Positions 1-10,959 of a stretch of DNA of 64,000 nucleotides are shown here, piece by piece (the first letter of the stretch is position 1; each line of letters opens with the position of its first letter). The notes below the pieces were generated by a model, which was given only the letters and a program-made list of their open reading frames with translations, ran no database searches and was not told the origin of the DNA. The stretch is from Spinacia oleracea (Eukaryota; Streptophyta; Magnoliopsida; Caryophyllales; Amaranthaceae): the NCBI RefSeq assembly GCF_020520425.1, contig NC_079490.1, forward strand, positions 3,286,001-3,350,000, in the 5' to 3' direction. Position numbers and translations under genes: made by a program.

Positions 1-459
1 CTTGTATTACAATCTATCCTTAATGTACTATTCACTTTCTATTTTGGTGTGTTTCATAATATTTTACTCGTATTTTAAAATATAACTAGCTTCTGAGCCA
101 GTTCAAAGAACGGAAAATTACATAGTGGTTATGATGGTCATATTTTAAAGTGTTAATTTTGTTGAAAGTTTGTGATTTTAGAGGTGAAATTTGAGAAAAA
201 AATTAGATGATTAATTAATATTGAGTGTTAAAAAAGGCGATGGAGTGGAAGAGGTTGAATGAACATATGCATGGTGAATTGATATTGAATGAGGAAGATG
301 AAGTGGGAGAGGCGTTGAAGTCGTATATTGCATATTTCGTATAACAAACCATGGGTAAAAGATGAGGATCGATGACACGTGTCATCTAGTCATCCAAGGT
401 TCTCCTTTTTAAATATTAGTTATAGATAGATTCTTGGAAATATCTTACTCCCCTCCCAG
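1..459. other. AT-rich left edge, no gene seen
   Basis: I recognise no coding sequence or element here. The only structure is a 16-bp perfect palindrome at 371-386 with an ACGTGT core. A similar cacgtgtca stretch occurs inside the Helitrons at 19.7 and 38.5 kb, so this could be a scrap of that family. Exon 1 of copy 1 would lie in or left of this stretch but is not visible. Confidence 0.4.
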
Positions 460-712
460 TAGACTTGATCATTTTGAATCCGGCCCAGAAAGTGAAGGGT
501 TTGGACAGATTTTTAGGCCCGTTTTGAACACGGTCCGACTTGGCATTTTATTTTTTTGGAGCAACTTAAAATCCGGTATTTTAGGCCCAACCTGAAAATG
601 GCTTGAAAACCCACTATAGTTGGCCCGAAATAGCAGATGTGGACACAAAAAACCGGCCCAGCTAAACTCTTTGGTCGTGGCCTAAACCCGACCCTCCTTT
701 TGTTTAGGTCTA
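460..712. repeat. GGCCCG-rich MITE, probably hAT-type
   Basis: The stretch is rich in ggcccg/cgggcc and begins tagacttgat and ends aggtcta, weak inverted termini like those of the element at 14643-14959. I see no clear target duplication. It lies directly upstream of the copy 1 exon-2 fragment, where an intron would be expected. Confidence 0.4.
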
Positions 713-791
713 TTCCCCAATCCCCACAATATTTGAAATGAAACTTGTGCTTTTTTTGTAAAATGATTTAAAAATCTTTTAATGTCTGAAG

Positions 792-1021
792 GTGTATGTT
801 GAAGCTGGGAATCTAAGCAGGCTAATGAAAATGGAGTGGACTGAAGTTCAACAAAAACTGGATGCATCGAACATGAAAGTCGGTTCGTGGATTCCGAGAC
901 AGGTGCTATAGCAGCTGCTCAAATCAAGGATTTTGGTGACAAATCTGATGATAATGTGGCTTTACTTGGCGCAACCTTTAATCGAGTTTTCTTTGATACT
1001 GGAAATTCTTCCCAATCTTGA
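792..1021 (+). pseudogene. JIP-23-like copy 1, exon 2 fragment
   Basis: The stretch after an ag acceptor at 790-791 reads VYVEAGNLSRLMK and then QQKLDAS, matching the start of exon 2 in the other copies. One base is missing near 876, just after the codons for NM. The second half (DSETGAIAAAQIKD) therefore lies in another frame and ends at TGA 1019-1021, with a longer C-terminus than its paralogs. No exon 1 is visible upstream; it may lie left of the window or be lost. As it stands the fragment cannot give the family protein. The family assignment is firm by comparison with the six other copies here; the JIP-23 name is inference from memory. Confidence 0.75.
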
Positions 1022-2239
1022 AGTTCGAATTTAAACTGTCTCTGTTCGGATTTAATAGTCACGTTGATAGTTTGATTTGAACTAGCTAGTAATGTGACAA
1101 TGAAGTTCGAGGGCGCTTATGTTTTACTACATATGATCCCTTGTTTTATTCTGTATTCCGAAAGTTATTTACATGTTTGATAGGAAAAAGCAATAAGTTC
1201 AATAAATTATGCCGCCTTTGTTTTCTATTACGCTGTTTGTATTTGGTTTTTGTTGATTGCGGTGTAGCTATATTTGATATGGGTTGGGGTGGCCCGAGGC
1301 ACGACATTACCCTAACATGAAAAAAGCATTGCTCAACATGGACACGGAAAAAAGGACCGCCTGCCATGAGTATGAAGTTGTGGGAAACGGACTGGACTCT
1401 GACCGTGTTTAATTGGGAAAAGCATGACAAGACATGTTAAATTTAGTAAATTTAAGCATAGACGCGAAGGTTCGGCCCGGTCCGAGGGCATGTGAGATTG
1501 GGCTGTGTTTGGACTGTCTTTTTGAAATTTTCCGCATGGCCTTGCCCGATAAGAAACAAGTGGGTTTGTCATAGATCCGAGCCGCTCAAGCCAAAGGTAT
1601 GTATGCCCGACCCGAAGCTTGGCCCGGCCATTTTTATAATGTGTTGTTACATACCTTCTCCATGCTCATCTACTTCGACTCGAATGTGAGTTAAAATTTG
1701 GCATTTGCATTTTGGACCCTTTTATTAAAGGACCTGTAAATTGAGCCAAAAGCCACTTAATAGACAAATCCTAAGCCCAGCCCAATTCCATATATGTACT
1801 CTCTAGTCTCTACTACCGTATTTGATTCATGGATCGACTTTCGTTTTAAAAATAATTGCATCTTTTTGACTTTTTACAGTGCTTATCTATTAACTTTGAC
1901 CAAGTGTTTTACACTTGTACTATACAAACATGACGACCGCCCACCCTTGACACTCCCGTCTCCGCCACTGCTCTTGTCCGGTTGGTGCTTGCGGCTTCCC
2001 GCAGAGTCGGCTTGCACCGCGAAGTTGTTGCACTGATGTCATTGTTTGATTGTCAGCCTGCTTCGCCAGGTGCTACCCAAAACGCTACAAAAAATGCAAC
2101 TTTCAGCTATGTTAAAGAGTCAGTTGTGAAGCTACATTTAGTTAAGGGTTTCTAAGTTTCAGTTAAGATTTCATGAGTTTTGGTTATGTGTTTCTAAGTT
2201 TCAATTAATATTTTATGAGTTTTAGTTATAAAATATCTA
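1022..2239. other. Intergenic, GGCCCG-type repeat remnant
   Basis: From about 1270 to 1650 there is a ggcccg-rich stretch (gtggcccgaggcacgac ... cttggcccggcca) like the repeat at 17466-17770, probably an old MITE without clear ends. The rest, including 1650-2230, shows nothing I recognise; its short ORFs lack motifs. Confidence 0.4.
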
Positions 2240-2683
2240 TCTATTACATTATACTAAAACAGACACCAAGAGTGACACATGTCACTTTAAAATTTTCCGG
2301 CCAAAAAAACAATTCCCTAAAAATCTTTTTTTTTATTAATTGTTTATGTATTGAGAAATATTTGTTTATAGATTATAGAAATAATATATGCCACATAATA
2401 CTTTCTAAAAACTATTTTTTGGTAATATTTTAGTCAAACCTTCATCTTAATAATATAAAATATTTAAATATTTTGGTCAAGTTGGCATATTAGTATATCG
2501 AATATTTTGAGCAAAGTAGTGTATCAAACATTTAAAATATGTAATACATAGTAGGATGGAAATTGCATACTCCGTATTAGATTATTAAATGAGTATGTTT
2601 AAATTTTTTTAATTATTTAGGGTGAGAAATGTTTCGGGTCAAATAATTTAAGAATATCCGTGCATACACGGGACTTAATCTAG
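2240..2683 (+). mobile_element. Non-autonomous Helitron 1
   Basis: The element starts TCTATTAC after an A and ends CTAG before a T, the classic Helitron A|T insertion. A hairpin (ccgtg-cata-cacgg, 2658-2671) sits about 9 bp before the CTAG end. Size is 444 bp with no coding capacity. The same termini occur at 38511-39008 and, reversed, at 19304-19741, so this is a small local family. Confidence 0.75.
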
Positions 2684-2871
2684 TTAGATATGTTAGACAG
2701 CTAGTGGCGAAGCACATTGCGTAAATTAATATGCATTTTGGACGAATATGAAATTAAATTGTTTAAAGAATCAAATCATAAAGAAAGAACAAGAATAACT
2801 TTGAAAAGGGTATAAAGAAATACTCCGCTTTAATAATGTTACAAGAATAATTCTAAAAAGGATATTACAAG

Positions 2872-3263
2872 TAGACCTGGTTATTGGACAGGGTAGTCCA
2901 ATGGATATAGGGTTAGGGTCAAGTTAATAGGGCTTTTATTGGGCAGGGCTCTTATTGGACAGGGCCTTTATTGGACATGGTCATTATAGGGTCAAACTTA
3001 TACTACAATTATTTTGAAAATAAAAATAGTAATTATACAAAAAATTACATGCATAGCTTCGTATTTACTTGTACTTGCACATGGCTCTTTTGTTTTTCAT
3101 TTTTCATTGCTCGTTTATTGACCCGCCCAATAATGACCCGCTATTGACCCGCGACCCGCTTTTGACCCGCCCATTATCGACCCTCTAAAAATGACCCTTT
3201 CAATACCCGACCCTCTTTTGACCCGCACCGACCCTGACCCGCCCCGCCCGATAACCAGGCCTA
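2872..3263. mobile_element. hAT MITE, 392 bp
   Basis: Inverted termini tagacctggttattgg and ccgataaccaggccta, flanked by a perfect 8-bp duplication attacaag (2864-2871 and 3264-3271), mark a hAT-superfamily insertion. The inside is full of gacccg/gggtc motifs and has no ORF. Confidence 0.85.
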
Positions 3264-3515
3264 ATTACAAGAAGTCCAGGGGCGGAATTAGGGGGGCTGG
3301 CGGGGGCCATGTTATGTTTAAATATTAAATATGTACAATAATAGCACATGTTTCCTATAGCTCAAGTGGTTATTTTACCTTATAAGTAGAGGTTGTTGGA
3401 GGTTCAAGGTTCAAATCTTGGCTCCCTCACTTTATAAATTTGTTTTTTATTTTTTTATTTTTGTTTTTCGTAGTTATAAAAATTATAAGTTAAATTTTGA
3501 CACCCTTATATATAA

Positions 3516-4500
3516 CTAGATTTTAGCCCGTGCGATGCACGGTTTTTATTAAATTGTTACGTTAAAATAAAACTCCTACATATATCAACTGCTATATTTT
3601 ATATATTGGAAAATTTGGTAATATTAATCCAACCTTTGGCCGATTTTCTTTTATTAATCCCACCTACGACATATTTTTTAATAATCCCACCTTTACTACC
3701 CGACGACTTTTATTGGGCTTAAGTGGCCGGTAATCGGTGAAAAAGTCAACGAGATGGTGATGAATTGATGATGATGACTGAATATATCGAGAGAGAGTAC
3801 TGCCATGTAGAGAAATAATGCCGCTTACAACAGTTTTATGACCTGTTGGGCCCAATAAAAGTTGTTGGGTAATAAAGGTGGGATTATTAAAAAATATGTC
3901 GTAGGTGGGCTTAATAAAAGAAAATCGGTCAAAGGTTGGATTAATATTACCAAATTTTCCTTATATATTAGATTAAATTGTTTTTTTATTTTGGATTAAA
4001 TTTCATTTTAGATTTATTTTTTAATTATTATAGTGTTTGATTTTGGATGAAATTGTATATAAGAATTATTAATAATTATTAGCACCTAATTATTTATCTA
4101 CGTGGCATTCGACTTTTTAATTCAACAATAATTTTGAAGTCTTATTTTTCATTGGCCGAAACCATTAGATTTCCTACGTGGCGCTCTAATATTGGATTAA
4201 TGTTTGATTTTGGATTGAATTTAATTTAGATTAGTATTTGATTTAGGATGAATTTTATTTTAGATTTATTTTTTAATTAATAGAGCGTTTGATTTTGGAT
4301 GGAATTGTATATATTAGTAATTAATTAATTAATTTAAATATCCACGTGGCACCTAATTAATTATATACGTGACACTCGATTTTTTTAATTCAAAAATAAA
4401 TTAAATCTTATTTTTCATTGGCCAAAACTATTAGTAATCCTAGGTGGCGCTCTAATAGTTTAGCAAATATGCCTCCTTTATATATGTATATTAGATTAGA
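3516..4500 (-). mobile_element. Helitron 2, minus strand, nested in hAT
   Basis: Read on the minus strand, the right side starts TCTAA...ATATATAAAGGAGGC and the left side ends CTAG|T with a ccgtgc/gcacgg hairpin just before it, the Helitron layout. The 5' end is either 4495 or 4500. The inside has two copies of a roughly 240-bp unit (near 4060-4200 and 4300-4460) sharing cattggcc and gtggcgctctaat. A MULE foldback is inserted at 3608-3960. Confidence 0.65.
3608..3960. mobile_element. MULE-type foldback MITE
   Basis: Two arms of about 110 bp (3608-3719 and 3849-3960) are near-perfect inverted repeats beginning ggaaaatttggtaatatt. A perfect 9-bp duplication ttatatatt flanks it (3599-3607, 3961-3969), fitting Mutator-like elements. 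A transcript through it would fold into a long hairpin. Confidence 0.8.
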
Positions 4501-4744
4501 TTTCTGGTTCCGCCCCTGAAGAAGTCAAGAATTAACCACGAGTTTGTATCAAAATATAAGATTCGATGTTCTCCTTGAATGTGTTATAGTCATGAGATTC
4601 ACATAATGGTTTGACATTAAAGTCCTTTTTCGACTAATAAGGTCATAACCACTTATAGAATCCGTTATATATAAGGCGGTACTAATTAAACCACTTATAG
4701 AACCCGTTCCTCTACGCTTCGCTATTAAACAAAGAGATGGTAAC

Positions 4745-5025
4745 GGGTCAATGTTTTTATTCGGGTTAAAAGTTAAAATATTAAATATTGTGGGTATAAT
4801 ATTTCAAAACTAATGGACATATTTAAATTTGATGTTATTCTTATTCCATGAATGAATATTTTTTGTGAATGGCATGCGTTATGTGTGTGTGTTTTATTAT
4901 GAAAATGCATGAGTACGCAACCTTTTTCATCGATCATTTTTTTCTCTATAAATACAGCATTTGGGACACTCGCCTTATTTGTGCAAAGCATAAACTTGTA
5001 TCAATAACTACACTTATAGTATAAG
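4745..5025 (+). promoter_or_regulatory. Type A promoter and leader, copy 2
   Basis: About 280 bp are shared with the regions before copies 4 (20950-21240) and 6 (49250-48917, reversed). The shared parts are a ttattatgaaaatgcatgag block, ttcatcgatcattttttt, a TATA box tataaata at 4947-4954, and a leader with ttgtgcaaagcataaac. The leader ends ATAAG|GTATGC at 5025/5026, read as the donor of a leader intron ending gtaaag at 5746, just before the ATG. Conservation in three paralogs is the evidence; transcription start is not known. Confidence 0.65.
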
Positions 5026-5088
5026 GTATGCTAATTTATTTCCTCGATCTTCCTATTATTTTTAATTTCTATCCTCTCAATTAATATC

Positions 5089-5440
5089 TCTACCTCCTCC
5101 GTTTCAAAATGATCTTTACATTTTTCGTATTAGTTTGTTTCATAATGTTCTTTACATCGTGATTTATTCTATTTTTAGACATGAAACTGTATTATATTAC
5201 ACAATTATTTAGGCACATTTGTCAACGTACAATTTCAAACGTTAATATCTTCCATTGTGGTTAAGAAAAAAGTATAAACAGTTGATATTTAAAAAAATGT
5301 TATTTAGACAAATCTAATAAGACCTCATACGACTATGTTTTTTCTTATTCATAAATTACAGAAGGAAGTCAAAAAAGCTTGTGTGAATAGGGTCAAAAAT
5401 CTAATTGTGTCATGGAAATGAGAACAGAGAAAGTATGACC
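5089..5440. repeat. MITE remnants in leader intron of copy 2
   Basis: A ctcctccgtttcaaaatg end at 5095 opens a copy of the M1 Stowaway-like family seen at 7338-7628 and 21323-21530. From about 5180 it runs into another MITE whose acacaattatttaggcac motif recurs at 35291-35547. Both are partial. M1 pieces also sit in the leader introns of copies 4 and 6, so the M1 insertion is older than the duplication of type A genes. Confidence 0.5.
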
Positions 5441-5752
5441 CACCGTTTAATATGCTACAACATTTTTCAATTTTCTTGTTAATTATATAAAGAAAAAGTG
5501 TTTAATTTGTGAGGTTGGTTTTCATATTACCTATTGTAGCAAGTCATTTATGAGAGAAGCCCTTTAAAAGAAGACATGTCTAAAAGATTGTGTTATTCTT
5601 AGTTAAACGAAAAGTCAGCCCTTTTTTAAGCAGATAGCTTAAAGTTTGTAGTTTTAGAATCAATTTTTCCTAAATAAAATAGGTGGATATTTGGAATTTT
5701 AATATTGACACTAATCTAACAAGTACTATGGGTTTACTTTGTAAAGAAAACA

Positions 5753-7848
5753 ATGGCGTCGGTGCAGCAGCAAGCTCATGGCGAGAACCAATTATCTGAC
5801 AAGGAGAAAGCATCAATCGGAGAGGCAATGAAGGAGGCAAAGTCGTTGGCAAAAAACATGAATACAAAGGCGGCGTCAAATCAAGATGTTCTGACTACGG
5901 TGATTGGCGTTATGAAGAATCTCTGCTCTATCGAAATTGAGCGTTTGGGAGAAGAATGGAACTGGCTGGGATCATTCCAGGATCCACCTCCACAGAAAAT
6001 TGAGAAAAATGGTATTGGTTCGTTTGCGCACACAAGTCCGCCTGGCCAGTACCGGTGCAGCGGTGCATTTAAGTATTGTTCTGTTTCTGGCTCAAATCCT
6101 CAACTTGGATGGATCTTGGCTTGGGAGAAGTATAGGACCTCAACAATTTATGGAAAGGTAGGAAGCCAAAATGCAATCACGTTAATTAACACGTACTACC
6201 TTCGTTCTATTGGACTTATTTTGACTGAACTTATATTATGTGAACTTATTTAAACTTAACTGAATTTATCATATCCTAACTTATCTGAACTTATTTTATC
6301 TGAAAAAAACTTATTTTGTCAGAAATAAACTTATTTTTGTATGAAAATGTCCGAAAAAAACTTATTTTTGCTGAACTTATATTATCTGAACTTATCTAAA
6401 CTTAACTGAACTTATCTGAATTTTTTTTTTTTGCTAGGAAAGTAAGGATTATTAAAGCTCAAACCAAATTACAACCTAAGATTAACTCAAAGAGACATCA
6501 ACCAACTAGGTTGGACCACATCACCAAAGAGCAAGCAAAACACAACTAAAACAAGCTCAAAGAGCCATAAATCAATTACAATCCTTTCTGCGAACCTTCT
6601 TAGGCATGACTACCCTGATTCTATCTCTTACAATCTGATTAATGCTATTAATAGTACTCTGAACTATAGGAATAGACCTATCCCAAAATCTACCATTCCT
6701 GCATTTCCAAACAAAATACACTGCTGCTGTCAGACCTGCATACCAGACCTGTTTCTTGAACTTGGACTGTCTGCTATGGCCAATTCCCCTAGTAAGCTGT
6801 TGCAGATCAAGAGAAGAGGCAGAAAAGCCCAACCAAGCTTTAATACCTTCAATATATTGATATCTATAAGGACATGAAAAGAAAAGATGCTTATGATCCT
6901 CATCATGTTGCCCACACAGTAAGCATAAAGCAGACACACTTACGTCAATCCTGGCAAGTTTTATTGTTGTCTGAAGCCTAGCTTGAACATCCATCCAACA
7001 TATAAACCTATGTCTAGGAATATTCAGCCTGTTCCAAACTAATCTATCCCAGTTGACTTGAGGTCTAGAATCAACAATCTTCTCATAAACTGCTTTTACT
7101 GAATACTAAGGCATGGAACTGAACTCAACCTGTGAGTAAACCCGCTTCAGACTTTCTTTAGTTGCACAAACTTTTCTCCAATACCAGCTGGCAGAAGAAT
7201 TTGGCTAGTTATCCCACCATACCCCATCCTTTACATAGACATAATTCACCTATTTAATCCAAACTTTTCTCCAACTTATCTGAAATTATTTTGTCTTAAA
7301 TAAGTCAAAATAAGTCGAACAGAACGGAGCATTACTACCTCCATTTTATAAAGATCTTTACGATTATTATTTGCACAAATATTAAGATAAAATTAGAAAA
7401 GTTGGTTGAATATAATAAAATATGGATAAAGTAAATTAAATGTGTAAAAATATGGGTGGGTAAAAGAAAAAATTAATAAAATATGAGAAAGTGAGTGAAA
7501 AATGGTTATGGGTTAAAGAAAGGTAAGATAGTAAATTTTCATGTAAAAAAAAAAGAATAAAGCAAATTGTAAAGAAAATTCTAAAACGGATTAAAACGAA
7601 CAGTGTAAAGACTATTTTAAAACGGAGTTTGTAAATAATATGTTTGAGTTAATATGTAGGTGTACGTGGAAGCTGGGAGTCTAGACAGGATCAATAAGCT
7701 AGTGAAGAGTGACATTCAAAAGAAACTAGCTGCATCCGGCACTACTAGTCGATACTGGGATAGCGACACAGGTGCTTCCGTCGTTGCTGAAATCAGTGAC
7801 TGGGAAATTCCCGGAGGTTTGATTGCTGTCAGCTTTGATCAAAAGTGA
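5753..7848 (+). CDS. JIP-23-like protein, copy 2 (type A), two exons
   Basis: Exon 1 is 5753-6157 (135 codons) and exon 2 is 7660-7848; the 1,502-bp phase-0 intron has GT and AG ends. The 197-aa product has an acidic helical N-terminus (LSDKEKASIGEAMKEAKSLA, residues 14-33), EEWNWLGSF (68-75), PPPQKIEKNGIGSFAH (78-93), SGAFKYC (103-109), GWILAW (119-124), then VYVEAG, YWDSDTGAS and a terminal VSFDQ. No signal peptide or membrane segment is seen, so it is probably soluble and intracellular. The W-G...KI.NG..G.F.H...SGA..Y...W.LAW...VY.EA skeleton is what I recall of 23 kDa jasmonate-induced proteins, whose biochemical role is unknown. The start follows the leader-intron acceptor at 5746. A poly(A) signal aataaa lies near 7973. 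The gene structure is secure from six paralogs; the family name is moderately sure. Confidence 0.78.
6186..7337. mobile_element. MITE in intron of copy 2, hosting a LINE
   Basis: Inverted termini (left ctaccttcgttctattgg...cttattttga at 6188-6216, right tcaaaataagtcgaacagaacgg at 7304-7326) enclose many imperfect aacttatctgaa-type units. Removing the LINE at 6421-7272 leaves roughly 300 bp, a normal MITE size. Stowaway-like by its cctccgttc-type end; the target site is not certain. Confidence 0.6.
6421..7272 (-). mobile_element. 5'-truncated L1-type LINE, antisense
   Basis: On the minus strand it ends in a poly(A) tail (a run of T at 6421-6432). It codes for the C-terminal end of a LINE reverse transcriptase: WNRLNIPRHRF, then the zinc-binding motif CLLCGQHDEDHKHLFFSCP (ORF 6994-6572). 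Upstream in-frame stops (for example after VWWDN) show it is dead. A 12-bp duplication aacttatctgaa flanks it (6409-6420 and 7273-7284), though the host MITE is rich in that motif. The zf-RVT assignment is firm. Confidence 0.85.
7338..7628. mobile_element. M1 Stowaway-like MITE in copy 2 intron
   Basis: Left end ctccattttataaagatctttac and right end gtaaagactattttaaaacggag are inverted repeats. The same MITE lies at the same place in the intron of copy 4 (23180-24105), so it predates that duplication. It lies only about 30 bp before the exon 2 acceptor. Confidence 0.7.
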
Positions 7849-8027
7849 ATTCGGACAAAAACTAAGACATGTGATTAAATAATCCGTTTTCTATATCAAG
7901 CACCTATTATATACTCGTACTACTACGTATAATATGTACACCATGTTGCTAGATTGCTAGCTTATATAGTGGAATAAATAAACAACGCCATGGTTTTGTA
8001 CTGTCGCAAAATATGATGAAATATATA

Positions 8028-9019
8028 GGATTTTTTGTGATTTACCACCTAAAAAAATTCCAAATTTTTAATTTACCACCTATAAATCTCAAAGTTTTAA
8101 TTTACAACCTAAAAAAAAACCAATTTTTTTTCCCACCACCTGTTAACTATTATGTTAACAGAGGCGTGAAGTATGGCCCACAGATTTCTTCACTCTTCCA
8201 CGACCTTTCTTCTTTGTGTTGGGGGTCTGATCCTCTGATGGTGTGCCATATTGCTTCAAAATTTGCCTTTTTGTTTGGAAAAATACAGTAATTGAGGAAT
8301 GATGTTCTTTGCAGTCTCCATGTTAAGATGATGAGTTGAAGACCATGATATGGCCTTCTATTCTTGAGAAAGTGGTTCGTGTTCAGAATTCACAAAAGCT
8401 ATGTGGTGAAGGATCTGCCAGCTCATGAAATTGTAATGCGATTGATGCGGACGGAAAACTACTTGATTGCCATGATCAACAAAGGGATTTTGCCCAATTT
8501 GAATTTCATATGAACCCTAACCTTTTTTTTTGAAAATTTTGGGGGTAATTTCATTGATTGAGTTGATAATTCAGTAAACCAAAATAAAAAATTCACATAT
8601 TCAAATCATTCGCACACAAATGTTGGCTCGATTTCTGTCAAAATTATCATAAATTTCAACCCTAAAATACCTACGAAATTTCAACAAACGATCTAAATTC
8701 ATACCTTATTGTACCTTGATTCTTCTTCTTTCGCCCAAAAAATTGCTCGAAAATACAAAGTTAATGAAATCCCTTAACCAATTTCTATTTTTTTTGATGC
8801 AAATTTGTAATCTACATGAAGATGTGAAGAAGCAGGAATAAGAAACTCATGAGGTAGCAGTTGGAAGTGGCCACACTTCACGTCTGTTAAGTTATTCTGT
8901 TAATAGGTGGTGAAAACAAAAATTGTTTTTTTTTTTAGGTGGTAATTTAAAACTTTGAGAGATTTAGGTGGTAAATTAAAAATTTGGAAATTTTTTAGGT
9001 GGTAAATCACAAAAAATCC
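8028..9019. mobile_element. MULE-type element, 992 bp, long inverted ends
   Basis: Inverted termini of about 115 bp start ggattttttgtgattt and hold repeated taccacct/aggtggta units. A perfect 9-bp duplication aaatatata flanks it (8019-8027, 9020-9028). It sits just downstream of the copy 2 poly(A) region; the paralogous 3' flank of copy 5 (39655-39710) lacks it and shows the unbroken sequence. The interior has no convincing ORF. Its ends resemble those of 20188-20575. Confidence 0.85.
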
Positions 9020-9028
9020 AAATATATA

Positions 9029-9779
9029 TAATACATCTAATTTTATCTATCTTTATATTGTTGTTTATTTCACTCCTCCAATATATGTAGTATGATTTAT
9101 GTTTGTTGAACTTAATTAGCAAGTATGTTGTCCAAGTATGTTTTATGCATTAACGGTTTTACGCATGCAAGGAGCTTATATATGTTTTGTATGTAAGGTC
9201 AAGCATGTCTGGAAGTTTATTTATTGCTAAGTACGTAATGTCTAGCATTCAAGAGCCTAAATTATTCGTGTCACGTAGTACAAACCACATGTACTTCGGT
9301 CATGTAGGGTACAGTTTCAAAGTTTTATGAGAATGTCAAATTAATAAATTATGAGTTATTTGTGCCTAAAACCCTCATGTTAACAGACATATATGTTGTA
9401 CGTGGACTCACATATAGAATCATGTTTAGAAGCAAAAAGTAGTTCACAAGTCTTAAAGGATTCTAAAAGAAGCTTTGTTAGGTTATTTATTTAATTGATG
9501 AATGTTTTATTTGATTGTGTCTTGAGTCGGTTTTGAATAAAATGTTAATAAACGTAAAGTGAAACCGAATAAACAATGGGGGGAGTATGAGACCGGAGGG
9601 TCATTGCTAGCTTCTAACGGTGATACAAGACGTTGTGTTACAATTTTATGCGCAGAAAATTCCGTCACATAGGTGACACAAGGTTACTATTATATCTTTT
9701 AGGATTTGGTTGGCTCCCAACACTTGTTTCATTTGTAGAATATCGTTCGATGCTTATTCTAATTCATCTAACAAACATG
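9029..9779. other. Intergenic, nothing recognised
   Basis: The first 60 bp continue the copy 2 3' flank (attttatctatctttatattg). Beyond that I see no gene or element. The short ORF at 9633-9851 has no motif. Confidence 0.4.
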
Positions 9780-10618
9780 AAATATGAAATAAAGATGAAA
9801 TTCATAATGAACAATAATAAGAACAATACTTCAAAGCAAGAAGAATTATGAAAATACCTCTATATTGATCAATAGAATGAAACGTATCAGGGCTCAATAA
9901 TATGAAGAGAGAAAACCAAAATAGCGTAGAAAAGGAGTTCTAGGAATTCAAAGCACGAGGGAAATAAATTAATTCCTTGAAATATTTATAGTTTCTATTT
10001 TCTAAAATAAAAAAATAAAAATAGAAGTCTTCAATGGTTGGTAGATGGACGATGATGTGGCAATGAAACCCGAGCACCGACCAAGTCACCCAAGCGACTC
10101 ACAAGGGAGCAAGTCTGAGAAGCATGGCAACGAGGGATCTTGCGTGCCATCCCTCGCTAGCCCGGTGAGACGCATAACAATGCAACAATGAAGCATCGAG
10201 GGATCTAGCGAGAGAGCGGGGGATGTACATCCTCTTATGCAATGCTTGATGGATAGAGATATGGTGCAACGAGGGATGTGGCGAGCCAACGAGGGATGCA
10301 GCGACCCTATGCACAAGCGATACATCGAGAAAATCATCCGGATTTACATAATCGTTCCCGAAAAGCTCAATTCTCTAATCAAAAACTTCGTCTTCGGCTC
10401 AAACCATCTGGTGATCATTCGATCCACCTCCAAATAAACACTCCAAAAGCACTCAAATGATTGTAAAATCACCTGAAATATCAAGGAGAACACAAACGGA
10501 GCGTAATAGAGTACAATAACGATGACAACTTATGCAAATATGCCTTTAAATGCAACTAAAATGAGATGAACGCCTAGAAATACAACCTAAATGCGTGTGA
10601 AATACCCTAATACAAATA
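9780..10618 (-). mobile_element. Old LTR relic of the gag-only family
   Basis: Much of this resembles the LTR at 56853-58314, diverged but in the same order: an agagagaaaa stretch, ccttgaa-atatttata, then caaaagcactcaaatg..gtaaaatcacctgaaa and ctaaatgcaactaaaatga. The LTR end seems to resume after the nested MITE at about 14625 (aaatatgatcat against aaatatgactcat). It is a broken fossil, probably a solo LTR or fragment, clearly older than the 56.8-kb copy. A run of cgagggat-like motifs lies at 10110-10310. Confidence 0.6.
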
Positions 10619-10959
10619 ATTCCTCTGTTCCGCAAAGGATGCATCATTTCTATTTTCACGTATCCCAACATGCTTCTTTGATCATTAATATCTCCAATTG
10701 CGTCACTACTACAAAATTCGGAATAAGAAACGTTGAATATAGAGCGGTCAAGTGTGTTAAGCGTTTCACATGAGTATATAGAACGGTTATCTACGACCAC
10801 AGTTTCACGGTGGAAGGAATAGAGAGCGGTTAAGAGACTTAACCATTTCGTATGTTTTTACTCTAATTAAAAAAAAAACAATTAAAGCTACCATATATGT
10901 TGAACGAATTAGTAATAGTAACATATAGAGCTTTGTCTTGTCTGCCATATCTCTCCTCC

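Larger units (their letters stand above)
3277..4518. mobile_element. hAT element with nested insertions
   Basis: Termini caggggcggaatta and ggttccgcccctg are inverted repeats, flanked by a perfect 8-bp duplication aagaagtc (3269-3276 and 4519-4526). The core outside the nested Helitron is only about 250 bp. It holds a tRNA-like stretch at 3355-3430 (tagctcaagtgg, then ggttcaaatc) that may be SINE-derived. The insertion lies 5 bp from the right duplication of the neighbouring hAT MITE. Confidence 0.85.
2700..4730 (+). repeat. R1 repeat (hAT-like), split by later insertions
   Basis: R1 begins with a cagtggcgaagccac-like end (here ctagtggcgaagcac) and ends near a gcttcgct sequence at about 4720, imperfect inverted termini typical of plant hAT MITEs. 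The intact form is about 640 bp, seen at 31345-31984. Here it is opened by two hAT elements (2872-3263 and 3277-4518). Other copies lie at 18950-19240 (partial), 35570-35690 (partial, reversed) and 53680-54355 (reversed). R1 sits upstream of most JIP-like copies, so it probably travelled with the segmental duplications. Confidence 0.6.

Noticed and set aside
682-867. Minus ORF over copy 1
   Set aside because: Antisense shadow of the exon 2 fragment.
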